Assembly: GCA_022605405.1 (NCBI GenBank)
Contig: JABYQQ010000020.1
Coordinates: forward strand, 248,001 to 312,000
Direction: 5' to 3'
DNA length: 64,000 nt
Source: Earliella scabrosa
Taxonomy: Eukaryota > Basidiomycota > Agaricomycetes > Polyporales > Polyporaceae
The notes beneath the pieces were generated by a model. It was not told where the DNA came from and searched no databases. It worked only from the letters and a program-made list of their open reading frames with translations. Every line of letters begins with the position of its first letter. Positions within the stretch are counted from its first letter, which is position 1. Below, in pieces: positions 11,515 to 23,400 of this stretch. Made by a program: the position numbers and the translations under genes.

Positions 11515-13060
11515 TACGTGCAGACAAATGGTCTAAAGAACAAAGCCTGAGGATGCCCGCATCTCTACTGGATAGATGCTTAAGGGCAATGTCAGCGGTA
11601 ATCGTAGCAAGTGCCAAGGATAGCAAAATGTAGTCCAACGCTCAAAGAACGAGAGACCGTGAGCGAGATGAATATCCTCATCAGAGTCCTCAGCGTCATG
11701 TCGTGCTCTTGAAAACACGATGTCCGAGAATAGACACTGCGGTGGGATTGCTGTTGCTGCGCGTGAGCCTTCTGTCAAGCGATAAATAGCTGCGTGAGCG
11801 ATATAGAGCAGTAATGGATAGGTTGCAGACCTACCAGCATTCATAGCGCCTCAAGAGATGTGCATGCCCTGCGGGAAGCGATGCACCTCGTCGCACCAGC
11901 GTAGTCAGGGCTCTGAATAGGTTCAAGCGGACCTGCCGGAAGTCCGACTCCTGATGCCCCAACAGATGTGCACGCCCGGTGTGCTGCACTGCACCTCGTC
12001 GCACAAGCATAGTCAGGGTTTCGACACTCGGCGCAGGCGCAAGAGCGAATTGGACATGCACGATTGAACTACGATGGAAAGCAAGACGTACAACGATAGG
12101 TACTATCGGGTCCGACGGCGCGAGAGCCGGAGAGACTTGGGAATAGTTACATGGCCGTGGTATGGCGATCCAATCGCGAACGCCTCAATTGCTCATCCGC
12201 CACCGTTCCGACCCTCCAACAGCCCAATGAGTGGAAGAGAGAGCACTAGGACAGCTCATGACTTCCAGATCAGCATGGCGAGGGATCCGATGTAGAAGTG
12301 AATATATTGGTTCGTCTCTGATAGCAAAGATCAGCACGGCCGTTGAGTGCCAGTGACGGATGGATGGGTGAATGTGCAGGGAAGGGGTTCGCATAGTCGC
12401 GCTCGCAACGACGCATCTGCGTCCATGCAGGAATACGGGGGAGATTGTGAGGCATAATACAAGTTGAACGCACCATGAGTAATGTAGGATTCACAGTCCT
12501 TGCTGACGCCTAGGACGTACGGACGTGCGAGGTCGGCCCATGGCGTTGATCGAACTCACTCGTTCATCTGAGCAGCGATGTCCTCGATGTTGCACCTCTC
12601 GAGCGCGGCGGAGGCGACGTCGGCCACCTCCTTACTCAAGTCGACATTTGTGATGATTGCTTTCGGGCCCGCGTCGTTGATGTCCTTGGCGAGCGAGCCC
12701 AAGTCCGACAGAGCCAGGAGGTGCGTCGATCTCCTCCGTGATCGCTTCTCGTGACTCGGTTAGGTGTGTGGGAGCGGGTGTTAGAGGGGAAGGGCTGCAC
12801 CGGATGTTCTAGCGATTTTGGACAGACGGTCCACAAGACATCGCACGATGGATATGAGTGGCGTCGGCCGTCTTGAGAAAAAAAGTCGAGACCGTCCTTG
12901 ATGCGGAGGACCAGCCTCAACGACAGGGGGTCAGGATTGAGATTCATTGAATATTGAGGCGGGTGCAACGGAGAGCGCGCCGTCTCGTGCCCGCTGCATT
13001 CATAGCTTTCGAGCGGCGCCTTCTCCTGTCGGTAGTCGACGCAGATGGTGGTACTGAGTG
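11515..13060. repeat. Segmental-duplication spacer S3, copy A
   Basis: This stretch matches about 57,611-58,900 in the same orientation. Examples are ACAAAGC.TGAGGATG at 11,541 and 57,639, TTGGACATGCACGATTG at 12,050 and 58,050, and CTCGAGCGCGGCGGAGGCGACGTC at 12,598 and 58,487. Apart from the LC8 pseudogene it contains, I see no gene. Confidence 0.75.
12256..12750 (-). pseudogene. Dynein light chain (LC8-type) pseudogene, copy A
   Basis: The minus strand reads an LC8-like core (ITNVDLSKEVADVASAALER) followed by a short IEDIAAQMNE stretch. An in-frame TGA and frame loss follow. About 330 nt further on is a recognisable LC8 C-terminus, IHFYIGSLAMLIWKS, then a stop at 12,256-12,258. LC8 is the 8-10 kDa homodimeric light chain of cytoplasmic dynein and a general hub protein. 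Here the WHCIVG-type middle segment is gone and the N-terminus is scrambled, so no functional product is expected. It is a sister of the copy at 58,250-58,625, and both lie downstream of and convergent to a NACHT gene. Confidence 0.65.
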
Positions 13061-13239
13061 ATCGGAGAGGACGAAGAGGGCACAGTGACGTACCGTAGCA
13101 TGGTCCTGCCCCGTTTATATGAGAGCCATGCTCTGGACACCCACCCAAGTCGCGCACCTAGCTCCCCTCAGGTTATTTCGTACTCGGCCAAAACAACAGG
13201 TTTCGCCAGATCGAGCGCGGGATGGGGTTCTGCAGGAGT

Positions 13240-15075
13240 TCAGGGCGGTGTGGAGCGAAGTGTATGAGGAGAGTGCGACCTGTATGATCTGCGAGTGCGG
13301 AGGTCTAAAGACAAGCGATGATTGGGAGCGTGCCCCGTCGCCGTCCCCAAACGCACCATAGCCACGCACCAGCAGATGAATCACGAAGACATTTCTGTGT
13401 GGTCGAAGCTCGAGAGGGTTGTATGCGAGTTCAGGCGGATTCACGCGGCCGCGGGTAGGCGTTCGTGGGTCGTCCATTACGAGTACGTTTGAAATGAGTG
13501 GGTGAGAGGGAGCAGTAGATGAGCAAGGGGGGGCTAGGAGGCGGGTCCAAGTCCAAGGTGATTGCTGAGTGTGTTCAGAGGAGAAGGAAATGACAAGTGG
13601 CAGCCCCTCACAGGTCGAGAAACAGAGACGCCCACCGGCCGGCCCGGCCCGGCCTCGTTGAATGCTGCGCAACCCAACGTCTTTCTCTCGCTGAGTCTCC
13701 TCATCCGTTGCCCAGCACTAGCAGTACTGTGCGTTCTATCCTCCCAGCCTCAGCAAGTGTATCCAGTTTTGCCGTATGCGCCTCCCGTTCTTTTACAGGG
13801 CGTTCAGATCGAGCTGGACCCGGCAACGGTGAGACTTTGCGTACGTGTTGGTATCAGGACAACAGCTCTGTCGGTTCGTTAAAGGTGCGTTTCGCTCTCA
13901 GCATGGTTGATGGGGCGTACGGAGTCTCCTGGGACCGTGTCTGCTGTATCCCTGTCGGTCTTGTATGGACTTTGCTATACAGATCAATATCGTATTTCTC
14001 CGCTGTTGGCGTGTGCAGATGCAGAGGAACTCTGCGAGACGACACCTATGCTCTCAAGCCACCATTTGGATGTATAGACCCAACACTCGGACTTCTTCCC
14101 GGCGCGCCTTCAAAGCTTCACAGCAGGACGTCTCTTCCATCTTACGGATGGGGCGAATACTCCAGCGGTCATGCTCGCATGAACTCGACAAGGCGACCGA
14201 ATTCACGCTTTAGGAAGCTCTGTGTTCACGGTTATCGTGGCAGGTGCGAGTCTAGAGCTGCTCATTAGCGATGTGTTCTGAGTCTGACATAGGTCCGTTC
14301 TAGCGCATGAAGACGCGGATAGATATGCGAGCGTCCTGCCAGAACGAGCACGGTGCCGCGAGGCTGTCTGTTGGTTGTGTCAAGCTGCAGCGACACACCA
14401 TTGAATTTGGTCGATAGCGCGCCAGGTGGCCCAATGGTCTGAGCTCAAGTTCGCAGATCGTGCGTGCTGAGTTCGCCGCTCGAATGGGATTCAACAGTGG
14501 GTCGTGGAGGTTCGCTTCGCGAATGAGACAAAGGATGAGAGTATGCTCTCTCGACGGGATGCGCACGGTGCGGGGCTACGTCATGATGCAATATCGCTGG
14601 GTTGGTCATCGCTAACAACCTGACCCCAGCCACGAACAGTCGGGTGCAGACGAAGCGGCCTTGCACGAGACGGCGCGAATATGAGCGGACGAGCGGATGT
14701 GCTGCTCGCCGCAGCTCCTTCGACGTAACCCTTTTCCCCGGCAAACAACCGAGCGCGGACGATCTGACTGAAAGCATAGCTCGTCGTTACCGCGATGTCG
14801 TACATGCGGCGCCGGTCAGGGAGTGGTGTCTTCACGCGTTCGGCGTCTTCATGTCTCGGTGTGTATGTCTTCCTTCCTCTGACACCTCCGTTCATCTGTG
14901 TCGTGCTGACACCCGCATTTCTCGTAGTAGGAAAGCTCAATCAATAACCGCAAGAGGTGCATTCTCGCGAATACAACTCCACAAGGCGACCGGTCTGGAG
15001 GTGCATGCGGCGGCGCCCCAGCGGATCCCGAGCTGCAGATATGTGGAGTTGATACAGGAAGGGGGCGGGATTCAC
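13240..15075. repeat. Segmental-duplication spacer S1, copy 2
   Basis: Diverged duplicate of 5,240-7,115 in the same orientation, with no conserved ORF. Ends near the shared ATATGTGGAGTTGATACAGG block (7,088 and 15,040). Confidence 0.75.
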
Positions 15076-15860
15076 GAGCTCCCTTGACGAACGCGGGAGG
15101 TAGCTTCTCACACGCGATGTTCGCCTCGACAGAACGGCGTATCGCAACACTCGTCTACTGGCCACCATCGAGAGCTCCGTCAATCGTGAGTCAAGGGTCG
15201 GACGCAGCGACGTTGTCCTTCGCTAGGGTCTCGATGGGCGCGCGACCGAACAAGATAGCTACGCGTCGGAGTTGCTCCAGCGTTTGCTCAAGTCCTCGGG
15301 ATACCGGTACGTGGATCGATGGGTTTTGTTGGAGGTCGAAGTTTTGAGTTGACACGACTATATTGTCTGCCGCCCTGTTGATATGCATAGCTGCACCGGG
15401 GAGGATCTCCGCAGCGCATCGATCCGTTCTCGCCCGGTTGCGCTCGTGCCGAGTGCGGTGCATCGTAGACAAACCCGCTGTTGGAACGTGGAAATGCCAT
15501 GAGGAACGTGGAGGTTACACCAGTGTGAGTTGCTCGCACACCTCATATCGGGTTCGCTGACTTACCTGAGCCCGAAGAGGTCGCGGGAAGCTGGATGGAA
15601 CGAACATAGCCTAATCTAGAGCGAGCGCGATCTCCGCGCTGTTCGGGCTGTCGCTTGGGCAGTCGTCGTTCGTCGTCGTCTCTGTTTGCCTCCTGCCGCA
15701 GTTTCGCCGTCCTGCACAACTAGAACACGATCCGGGACCACTGCGAGGTCGCTCTGGCTCTTCCTTCGCACCTCGACCCCCTCGCGTGCCAGTACCGCCC
15801 ACGATTTCTCCTCGATCGTTACACGCTCTTTGCCATGCAACCTCTACCGTCTCGGTGTCG
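15076..15860. other. Spacer segment without a duplicate; possible small minus-strand ORF
   Basis: This segment has no obvious counterpart in the other spacer copies. A minus-strand ORF at 15,191-15,472 (93 codons) reads as plausible protein (for example SIHVPVSRGLEQTLEQLRRV), with less of the Arg/Ser/Pro bias typical of spurious spacer ORFs. I cannot assign it to a family, and no confident splice sites or start are visible, so it is recorded only as a candidate fragment. Confidence 0.25.
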
Positions 15861-18800
15861 TACCCTCTAGACGACTAGCTGCCAACCATCGCACGCATTT
15901 GCGCCCGTGTCGTGGTTCTTCCAGCGCAACGCATTCGTCTCGGACTCGAACGCCTGCTATCTCCTGTACACGACGTCTACCTTGCCCACTTGACCACCCC
16001 GGTACGCGGACTATCGACTATCCCTAGCACCCCATCGGTGTGACGGCGAGCGATCCCAGCTGCGGGTCTTCCTCGTCAATATCGTCGTCTGCGATCCCGT
16101 GCGTACTCCGCGCCGGAACCGCATATACCCATCGAGCAGCGGTTTGGACGCTACGAACCCGTCCCTCTCCTCCTTTCTCGTCGTCGGCCGTCCGATCGTC
16201 CCCGAACCCGACCGCGCGAGTGAACAACGGAATCTGTGGAGGGGACGGGGCGCAGAGCGCGTCGAGCAGATGTCGATGACCACGCCTCCGTCGATGATCG
16301 CCTCCTCGTCTGCCATCCCAGAGCCGAGGAAGATTTCGCGCCGCGACAGCGGTGACGTTTCCTTTACGCGCGTCCGCTCGCTGTCCACGGCCGTCCTTTC
16401 CGCAAGCTGACGTCGAGCGGAGTGGGGTGGAGGCGGCCAAGACAGACCGAGTGCGCTGTGCACGAATGTCGCAGGTGGAGCGCGCAGGGATGCGTGGCGG
16501 GATGCAACGATCGACGCGGACCACAGGCACTGGGCGATATCTCCCAGCTGCGCACGCGGACGTCTGAATAGTGGCATTCATAGAACGGGTGTATACGTAG
16601 TGGTGGTGTATGCGATGCGCGCGACGGATGCGCACTGATACATGCCAGTTGTACGGGTGGTGCTGCGGACCCAGTCATGCAAGATGTACCATGGGATGTC
16701 GGCGCACGGGATCGGATCCATGTATGACAGGCGGGCGGAGAAGGCAGAGTTCCAAGAGGTAGCGCGAGCGTACGGGTGAGAGGGTGAAGGACACATCGGA
16801 GGGAGGCTAGCTAGTGGCAGCTAGAACGAGTATGTTGGGGTCTATACGCATATACAAAGTCAAGCGGCCAACAAGAGGCGATCGAGGGTCGAGGAGAATC
16901 CGTGTGGCGAGAGTTTGGAGAGTTCGGATGAGAAAGCCACGCTTAGGGAGATGCGATGGTACAGTGAAGAGGCACAGTGCATCCTACAGACTGCCGCTTG
17001 GCATGCACCCGAGGTGCGCACCGACGACGCCGCTCGCTGGAACAGGGAGCGAGCCGCGGCTGTCAAACAGTAGGCGCTGCAGGCGTCGACGGCCACATCC
17101 CAGCGACATTTCTCCTCAGCCATCTGCGCCAGATACAGAGCCGAACGTGGCAACGGCGGCGCTGACGTCTTCTTCCGACGAGAATCTGGACCATCAGTGG
17201 GCAGACCCAGGGGACGAGGAAGGCCCGCTACGTTCGCTCGCTCGGCCGCCCGCGATACACGCCCGACGCACGCACCGACGGCAACCGGCGAGAGTAAAGC
17301 GCGGCGGAGCGGGCAATCGGGAGGCGCAGTCGACAGCCCACTCGAGCCTCGCATCGACAGTCGGGCCCTCGCGCGCTGCTCTGGAGCCGAACAGGACCCC
17401 GGCGGGGACAGGCAGAAGTTTTCGCGAACGCGCGTCCTCGCGCTGTGAACACAACGGCCACGCCTGCCTCGATCCGGTGCGGTGATTCCGGATATAACGG
17501 GCTGCGGTCCGTCGCGATCGCCCGCAGCTATTTGTGCTGTCCGCGGTCTGCTCAGCCGCATGTAGGCGTATGAGACTGGAGAGAGCGTGCAAGCGGGAGG
17601 ACGGCACAGAGAGGACTGCACCCGCGCGCTGTAGTCCCATCGACGATCGCTCCCCCGCGGCCTCCACTGAACGCGCACGCGGCTCCCTGAGCGGGGTCGG
17701 TGTAGACGTCCAGATGTGTCCTCGACGGTCCCGGCCTGAAGGCGACGCGGTCTGTGCGGTCCGCATTCATCATTACGGAAGGGCACGAGTGGGATTGGGC
17801 GAATGCAGCGCGCCGAACTCGCTCTCTTGAGCCTGGTGTCGTCCCAAAAGCCTTCATTCAAGTGTGTGGCACTTGACTCCTGTAAGTCAGGATACACCAG
17901 ATTAGTGACGATTGCAGTGCGGTCGTTAGAGTGCAAGAACACAGGCACATACGTACCTCGAGCTCACCGCGCGGACCACAGCTGTATGCTTATCGCTATC
18001 TTCTCCAGGCCTGATACTTCGAAGCCATGCAGCGAGCAGAGTCGCGACGGATGGTGCTGGAGTTCCGCTGACCGACGGCGGACATCCTCGTCGAGGGATG
18101 TTGACGATGCGGAGCGCAAGAGGAACTTGCGGCGAGGGTGATCTGGAGGCTCATCCGCGCGACGGCCAGGTCTTCGCGCGCCGAGCAGCAAGCACCAAGT
18201 GAGCCGAGCGAGCTCTTGCTCGATCTCGGATGACATCGCCTACGTACAACGACCTGATGTTCGTAGTGCGTGTTTGTCGTCCTTGCTTCGCATACCAGAG
18301 CTCATGTTTGTGTGGACAGTTGACATGCAGCACCATGCGCTGTAGAACCCGTACACCCTGGCATGATCCTACGGCCATCCGCCGCTCCTCGCTCCCTCCG
18401 ACCAGGCGAGCCAGGACTGGGCGACACGGGGTGCATTCGTCAGCTGACGCTCGAGCGCGATGACAACGACACGGCTCACACTTCTGCGCAATCCCCGTCT
18501 CCTCAGGCTAGCAGTTGCGACAGGATACTGCAGCTCCTGCTCGAGGGCCGTCTCTTGTGTACACAAGGACGAGCATTGCACCCGCTGAGATTTCAACGAA
18601 TGGACGTTTTCACGCAGCATGTCAACCGACGGGATGAGACTACCAAACAGGGGGACGTCAGCACTCGTCTGAACTGCCGCTCGAGACAGATAACTGAGCG
18701 CGCGAATCATACCTGGTCTCGACGATCGGTTGTTGACGTACAAGAGTGGGAGCAACTCATGTGTTCTGAACGGTTTCGATTGGTTGTTGCAGGGGGAGAG

Positions 18801-19560
18801 GGGAGACTCGAGCTGATCATTGACAAGGTGCGGACCCTCGGATGCGACGCTGTGCGACGTTTGTCGGGACTGAGAGAAGGCAGACGACATTCCGGCAATG
18901 ATAATCCACCGGCGAGACGGGCGGTGATGTGTGGGGTGGACGCGATGCGAGTCATGGAGGGTCTGGACTTGTGCGTGTGGTCGTGATGCAGAAGCGATGA
19001 TGTGCGAGTAGGTGGTCACTGCTGAACGGGCGCGAGAGCATGAATACCAGTGCGAATCGGAATGGAGGTAAATAGCGCACCACAGCGGGGTCTCCCGAAA
19101 AGAGTATGCGACGCGTAGCGCGGAAAGCAACGGGTCTCTACGAAGGGCGGAGGGCTCGTCGCGTGCGGAGAGTCGTGCGCGGATCGGAAAGGATGGGAAC
19201 ATGAACGGAGGTGGAGACTTGGCGCGACTGTGCTCGCGGAGCGGGTCCATGAGGGAGACTTGGGAGGAGTAAGTGGGGTTTCGCGCAATGGTTGACATGC
19301 ATGGGCCCCGGAGGTTGGGCGAACTGCGTTGTAGGCGGCATGGATATTTCATATGGGATTTCCGTCGTCTGCTCGTTAAGGTGCCTGATTGCGAATGGCG
19401 TAAGAGAGAAGGAGGGAGAAGGTGAACGGGCGCACGTCGGAGGCAGCCCACTCGTCCTACGTCTCACCTCGTTGTTTCGAGCAAGGTACGTAGGGGCTGA
19501 AGACATTCGAACCCTCGTCGCTTGAGGCACATGCGCAGAGATGCAGGACCACGTACCTTC
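15860..19560. repeat. Segmental-duplication spacer S2, copy 2 (gapped)
   Basis: Diverged duplicate of about 1-4,800, shorter by roughly 1.3 kb and lacking the segment that is inverted between the other two copies. Landmarks are GTGACGGCGAGCGA at 16,038, CATCGACGATCGCTCCCCCG at 17,639 and GACGCGATGCGAGT at 18,938. Long minus-strand ORFs (362 codons at 16,860-17,948 and 360 codons at 18,369-19,451) are not conserved in the other copies and are not called as genes. Confidence 0.7.
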
Positions 19561-20100
19561 GGATAAGTATCCGTCCACCTGCACCATTCCTCGGTATCCT
19601 CTACCTTCACAGCACACGCATGCGCGCCCGTCTCCATCTCTCCTTCTTCTAGGGTTTCCAGGTCAAAGTTCCGGCAAGCGATCGGTCTGCGGTGGTCCAA
19701 GAACGAGAGCGCGCAAGCGCCACGACCACGCACGAGCAGGTAGAGACGCGTCTGTGCAGCCTCAACATGAGAGGGACTCATGCATATAGGTACAAAGACG
19801 GCGTAGGGCATCGTTGCATGTCCATGACAACTTGCAGGACTTCTGGGCGAGCGGCTAGGAGGACTACAAAAGGCCAGTAGAGTGGCAGGGAGGTCGAGGA
19901 AGCGAGTTCGAGTTTGTGAGGATTCGAGGGATGCAGCCGCAAATAAGAACTTGATAAGCAGTTAGTAGCTAGACTCGCGCACGTACAGCTGTACAGAAGC
20001 AAGGGCGAGAGACGTTGAAGGCTGGATCCAGGAGGCGGAACAGACAGAGACGCCCACAGCAGCACAAGGCCGGCTTGTCCGGCCCGGGCCATTCCTACTC
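19561..20100. repeat. Partial third copy of spacer S1
   Basis: Corresponds to about 5,240-5,720 (shared GGTCAAAG/GGTCAAGCAAGCGAT stretch, GAGACGCCCAC and GGCCCGGGCC). About 200 further bases, 20,101-20,308, show no gene and no clear duplicate and lead up to the Helentron terminus. Confidence 0.6.
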
Positions 20101-20308
20101 GCTCCTTGGCAAGCGAGTCCTGCTCTCAGTACTCTGGGTCTCTCATGCAAGTGCTGGTCTCTGCCCGCCTCAGGCCTCCCTCATCTCCTAGTGCGCTATG
20201 TCCAGTGGCTATACTGTGTTCATGCACCCGTGCTATCTATCCGACCACCTCGACGCTATCTCCGCTTGACTCTAGTAAGCCTCGCTGCCAGTGTCTCACC
20301 CGTTCACA

Positions 20309-20352
20309 CTTGTTGAGAAGTGGGCCATGTCTGGCAAGGTACGATTGATGAG
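20309..20352 (-). repeat. Helentron 3' terminus
   Basis: 44 nt match the 3' end of the HINE (11,471-11,514) with two differences. They comprise the subterminal inverted repeat ACGATTGATGAG (20,341-20,352, plus strand), a small GCCAGACATGGC stem-loop, and the terminal CTTGTTGAGAAG (plus strand). The base outside is T in element orientation. Confidence 0.8.
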
Positions 20353-20485
20353 AGGGGATTTATATGAGTGTTTAATGAGTTAGACAAAATTGATGTACTT
20401 CACTGAATGTAGAACCAGTGAAGCATGTTACAGAGTACACTATTGGCACAATAATAGCGATAATGTAGAGATCATTGTGGCCTGC

Positions 20486-23400
20486 TTACAACTTAGTATA
20501 GATGACCATTCGCATTTCATAGTCCTTGTTGACAACCTGCAGCTTCTGATAAGGGAAGTTAATGATATTCCCATAGTAGAGGACATGCTCTCCATATACT
20601 GCCCCATCATGGAACCACACACCGCCTGACTTGTCTACAAAGCGGCATACAAAGTGCTTTTGATCAATTTGTGGTGGATAGTATACTATCCCACATAGCC
20701 GGTACATTTGATCAATTTCAGGGAACACAATCTGATTGTCCACACGCACTTTGACATCATGTGTGATAAATGCAACAAAGGGAGGTGCTGAATTGAATCT
20801 GGTGTACTTTACCAGTAATCGATTGCACTTGGGACACTTGTGTTCTGAGTTTTGGGCCCTTAATGCATGGATCCACTTTGCAGTTGTTTTACCACGATGA
20901 TTGCCCAGCTTCTCAGGATTATTCTTCCATGCCTTCTCAAGACAGGTCCACACAACTTCAGACTTCTTCACCTCGGGTGATGCATATTGGCAAGCTCTAC
21001 AAAGAAGAGATGTTGTCATTACATCTTCATCCACTGCAAGCAAATTTCTGGAGAGCTCATACAAGTCAGTATACTGGGCTCCTTGTGGACCAAGCTCTGG
21101 ATTGATACATGACAGCATGTTGCGTACTGTATTCCGTACCTCTGCTAATGACATTGTTGCAGGCTGGCTTGCAGCATTGCCAAAGAGTTCACCCATTCTT
21201 AGGAAGATTTCACTTTGATGAGCTGCATCCAGTCTCCAGTTCTCTGAGCATTCAGTGTATACAGAAAGCATAACTGTCATGAGACTGTCATATGCACAGC
21301 TCCAGTTGACATTATCCCATGGAATGCCCTTGAACAACTTGCCTGCTGGCGGCGCAGTAACTGTGATTGGTTTGGCTCTTTTTTTCACCTGCACATCTAA
21401 CTTTTCTGCATCCTGTCCCTCTTTCTCCTCCTCCTCCTCCTCTTCTTCAATACGTTTCCGTTTGGCTCCTTTTTGTATTGTCACATTAGCAATGTTCTTG
21501 AGTGCCTGAGTCCCCTTAGCAGGTATGAAGTTGGAGGTATCCCGTGTGGTTACTTTCTGACTGTCTAATGATTTATCTTCCTTGGAGGAAGTTTTAATGA
21601 CCGTCCATGGACTATCTTCTGTAGCAGGATCAATGGGAAAAGGTCTTCTTTGTGACCACTTGATAGCACGATGCATGGACTTGGGTATGAAGTTCTCACC
21701 TTTCCATCGTCTAAATGAATGAATCAGTTCATTCCTAGTGATTCCAACCACATATGGAGGCACTTGGCCAAGATATCTCAGTCTTGTGATTTCATCCAGC
21801 AGCTCCAATTCACGGAATTCTTGTCTTAGACTCCCTGCAATGCCGCCAGTCAACTTTGAGGAATCAAATGACTGTACTATTATTGTGCCTTCGAGAGTTG
21901 AACCACGAGACAGACATGTATACACAGATTGGTGTGTTCTACAGTTTTGCAAATCAACCACATTATCTGGTCTGGTGCGTCCTTGAGAGGCAAAATCAGT
22001 CATGGCAAAGTTGGGAACAACTGGTACTTGATCTCTTTCCACTACAAGCACTTTACCATTGGGAAGTTTACATTTCACTTGACGCTTGGAGTGAGACAGT
22101 GGTACAACATTTTCTGGAAGTCCAGGGAGTTGAACTGTTGTTGGTGCAGCTGTAAGCTTGACGAACAGAGTTTCCAGCCCAAGTTTGTCTTCATGATTTA
22201 CTATTGGTCGTGATGTCCATCCCACCACTATCCCTTCAGCTCCGTTGGTTACACAGCATTCTGTGGCTTCATTTATCTTGATCATTACTGGCATTCCGAC
22301 GCACAGCTCAAGCTTTCCTGCATGGTTCTCTGACAAGTTATGTGACAGCCCCCACAAAGTGTCTTGTAGCTCAGTGTTGATGATGTTATTTTTGCGTCTA
22401 GGGTTCACTTTGTTACGTCTCACCTTTCTTGGAAGTTCAGAAGGATCCCCTTCAGAGGTCAACTTGTCTATAGAATAGAAAGACTTCAAAACTTGGCGGT
22501 TCTCTTGTGCAAATCTTGTACATCCCATCTCATTTATTTTGTCTCTATATGAATTCCAAGATGTAATAACTGATACATTGCGGAACCTTGGTTGATTCAG
22601 TTTGGGCTGACCCTTACCTTTCCCTGCCACCCTAGACTGTATTAGCTCAATATCATCCTCTGTGCATGCACGATATCTCAAATTCTCTAAAGCAGTCCGA
22701 AGTCTGGCATCCTCGGGGGTTTGGGATCTCTGTCTCATGTTTTGACGCAAAATGACCACTGTAGTAAACTGGTGCCATAATGCTTTGCCTATAGATGCCT
22801 TCTGTTTGAGATGGTCGTGTGTGCGATGAATAACTCTACCCACATCATGGGCATATAGAGGTTTTCCACTCATAGCCGGAGGCAGCTGAGCAAAGTCCCC
22901 TGCAAATATCATGTTGATCCCACCAAAAGGTGCACCATCATTCTGCAAAGCTGAACACATCTTTGAACAGATTTTATACAAGCTGTTGCAGTCGACCATG
23001 CTAACTTCATCAATGAAGATATACTGTACAAATCTTAGTCGCTCTCTCACTTGATGCATAGAAGCAATTGATTCTGATGAGTCTTTAGAACGGAACCCAA
23101 GCATAGAATGATATGTAGAGCCACCAATAAGTGCCGCAGCTGATCCAGTCGGAGCTAGACACATAAATCTGTAACTCTCTTGCCGTTCTGCAAAAAAGTA
23201 AGACAGAGCCTTGATGACCTGAGATTTACCAGTTCCTGCCATGCCTCCCAAGTACATTTTGAGGTGTTCACCACAAGACTCCACAGCATGATTTGCAACA
23301 ATCCGGAATGCTCGCTCTTGCTCTTCATTTAGACTGAACTTTTCAATAGTTTGTTCAATCAACTTCCTTGCTTCTGGATCACTGACTACAAAATTCTTTT

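Noticed and set aside
16860..17948. 362-codon minus-strand ORF in a spacer
   Set aside because: Arg/Ser/Pro-rich low-information product of GC-rich DNA; the homologous parts of 1-5 kb and 60-64 kb do not keep the frame.
18369..19451. 360-codon minus-strand ORF in a spacer
   Set aside because: The corresponding region near 4,000-5,000 encodes unrelated, shorter frames, so it is not a conserved gene.
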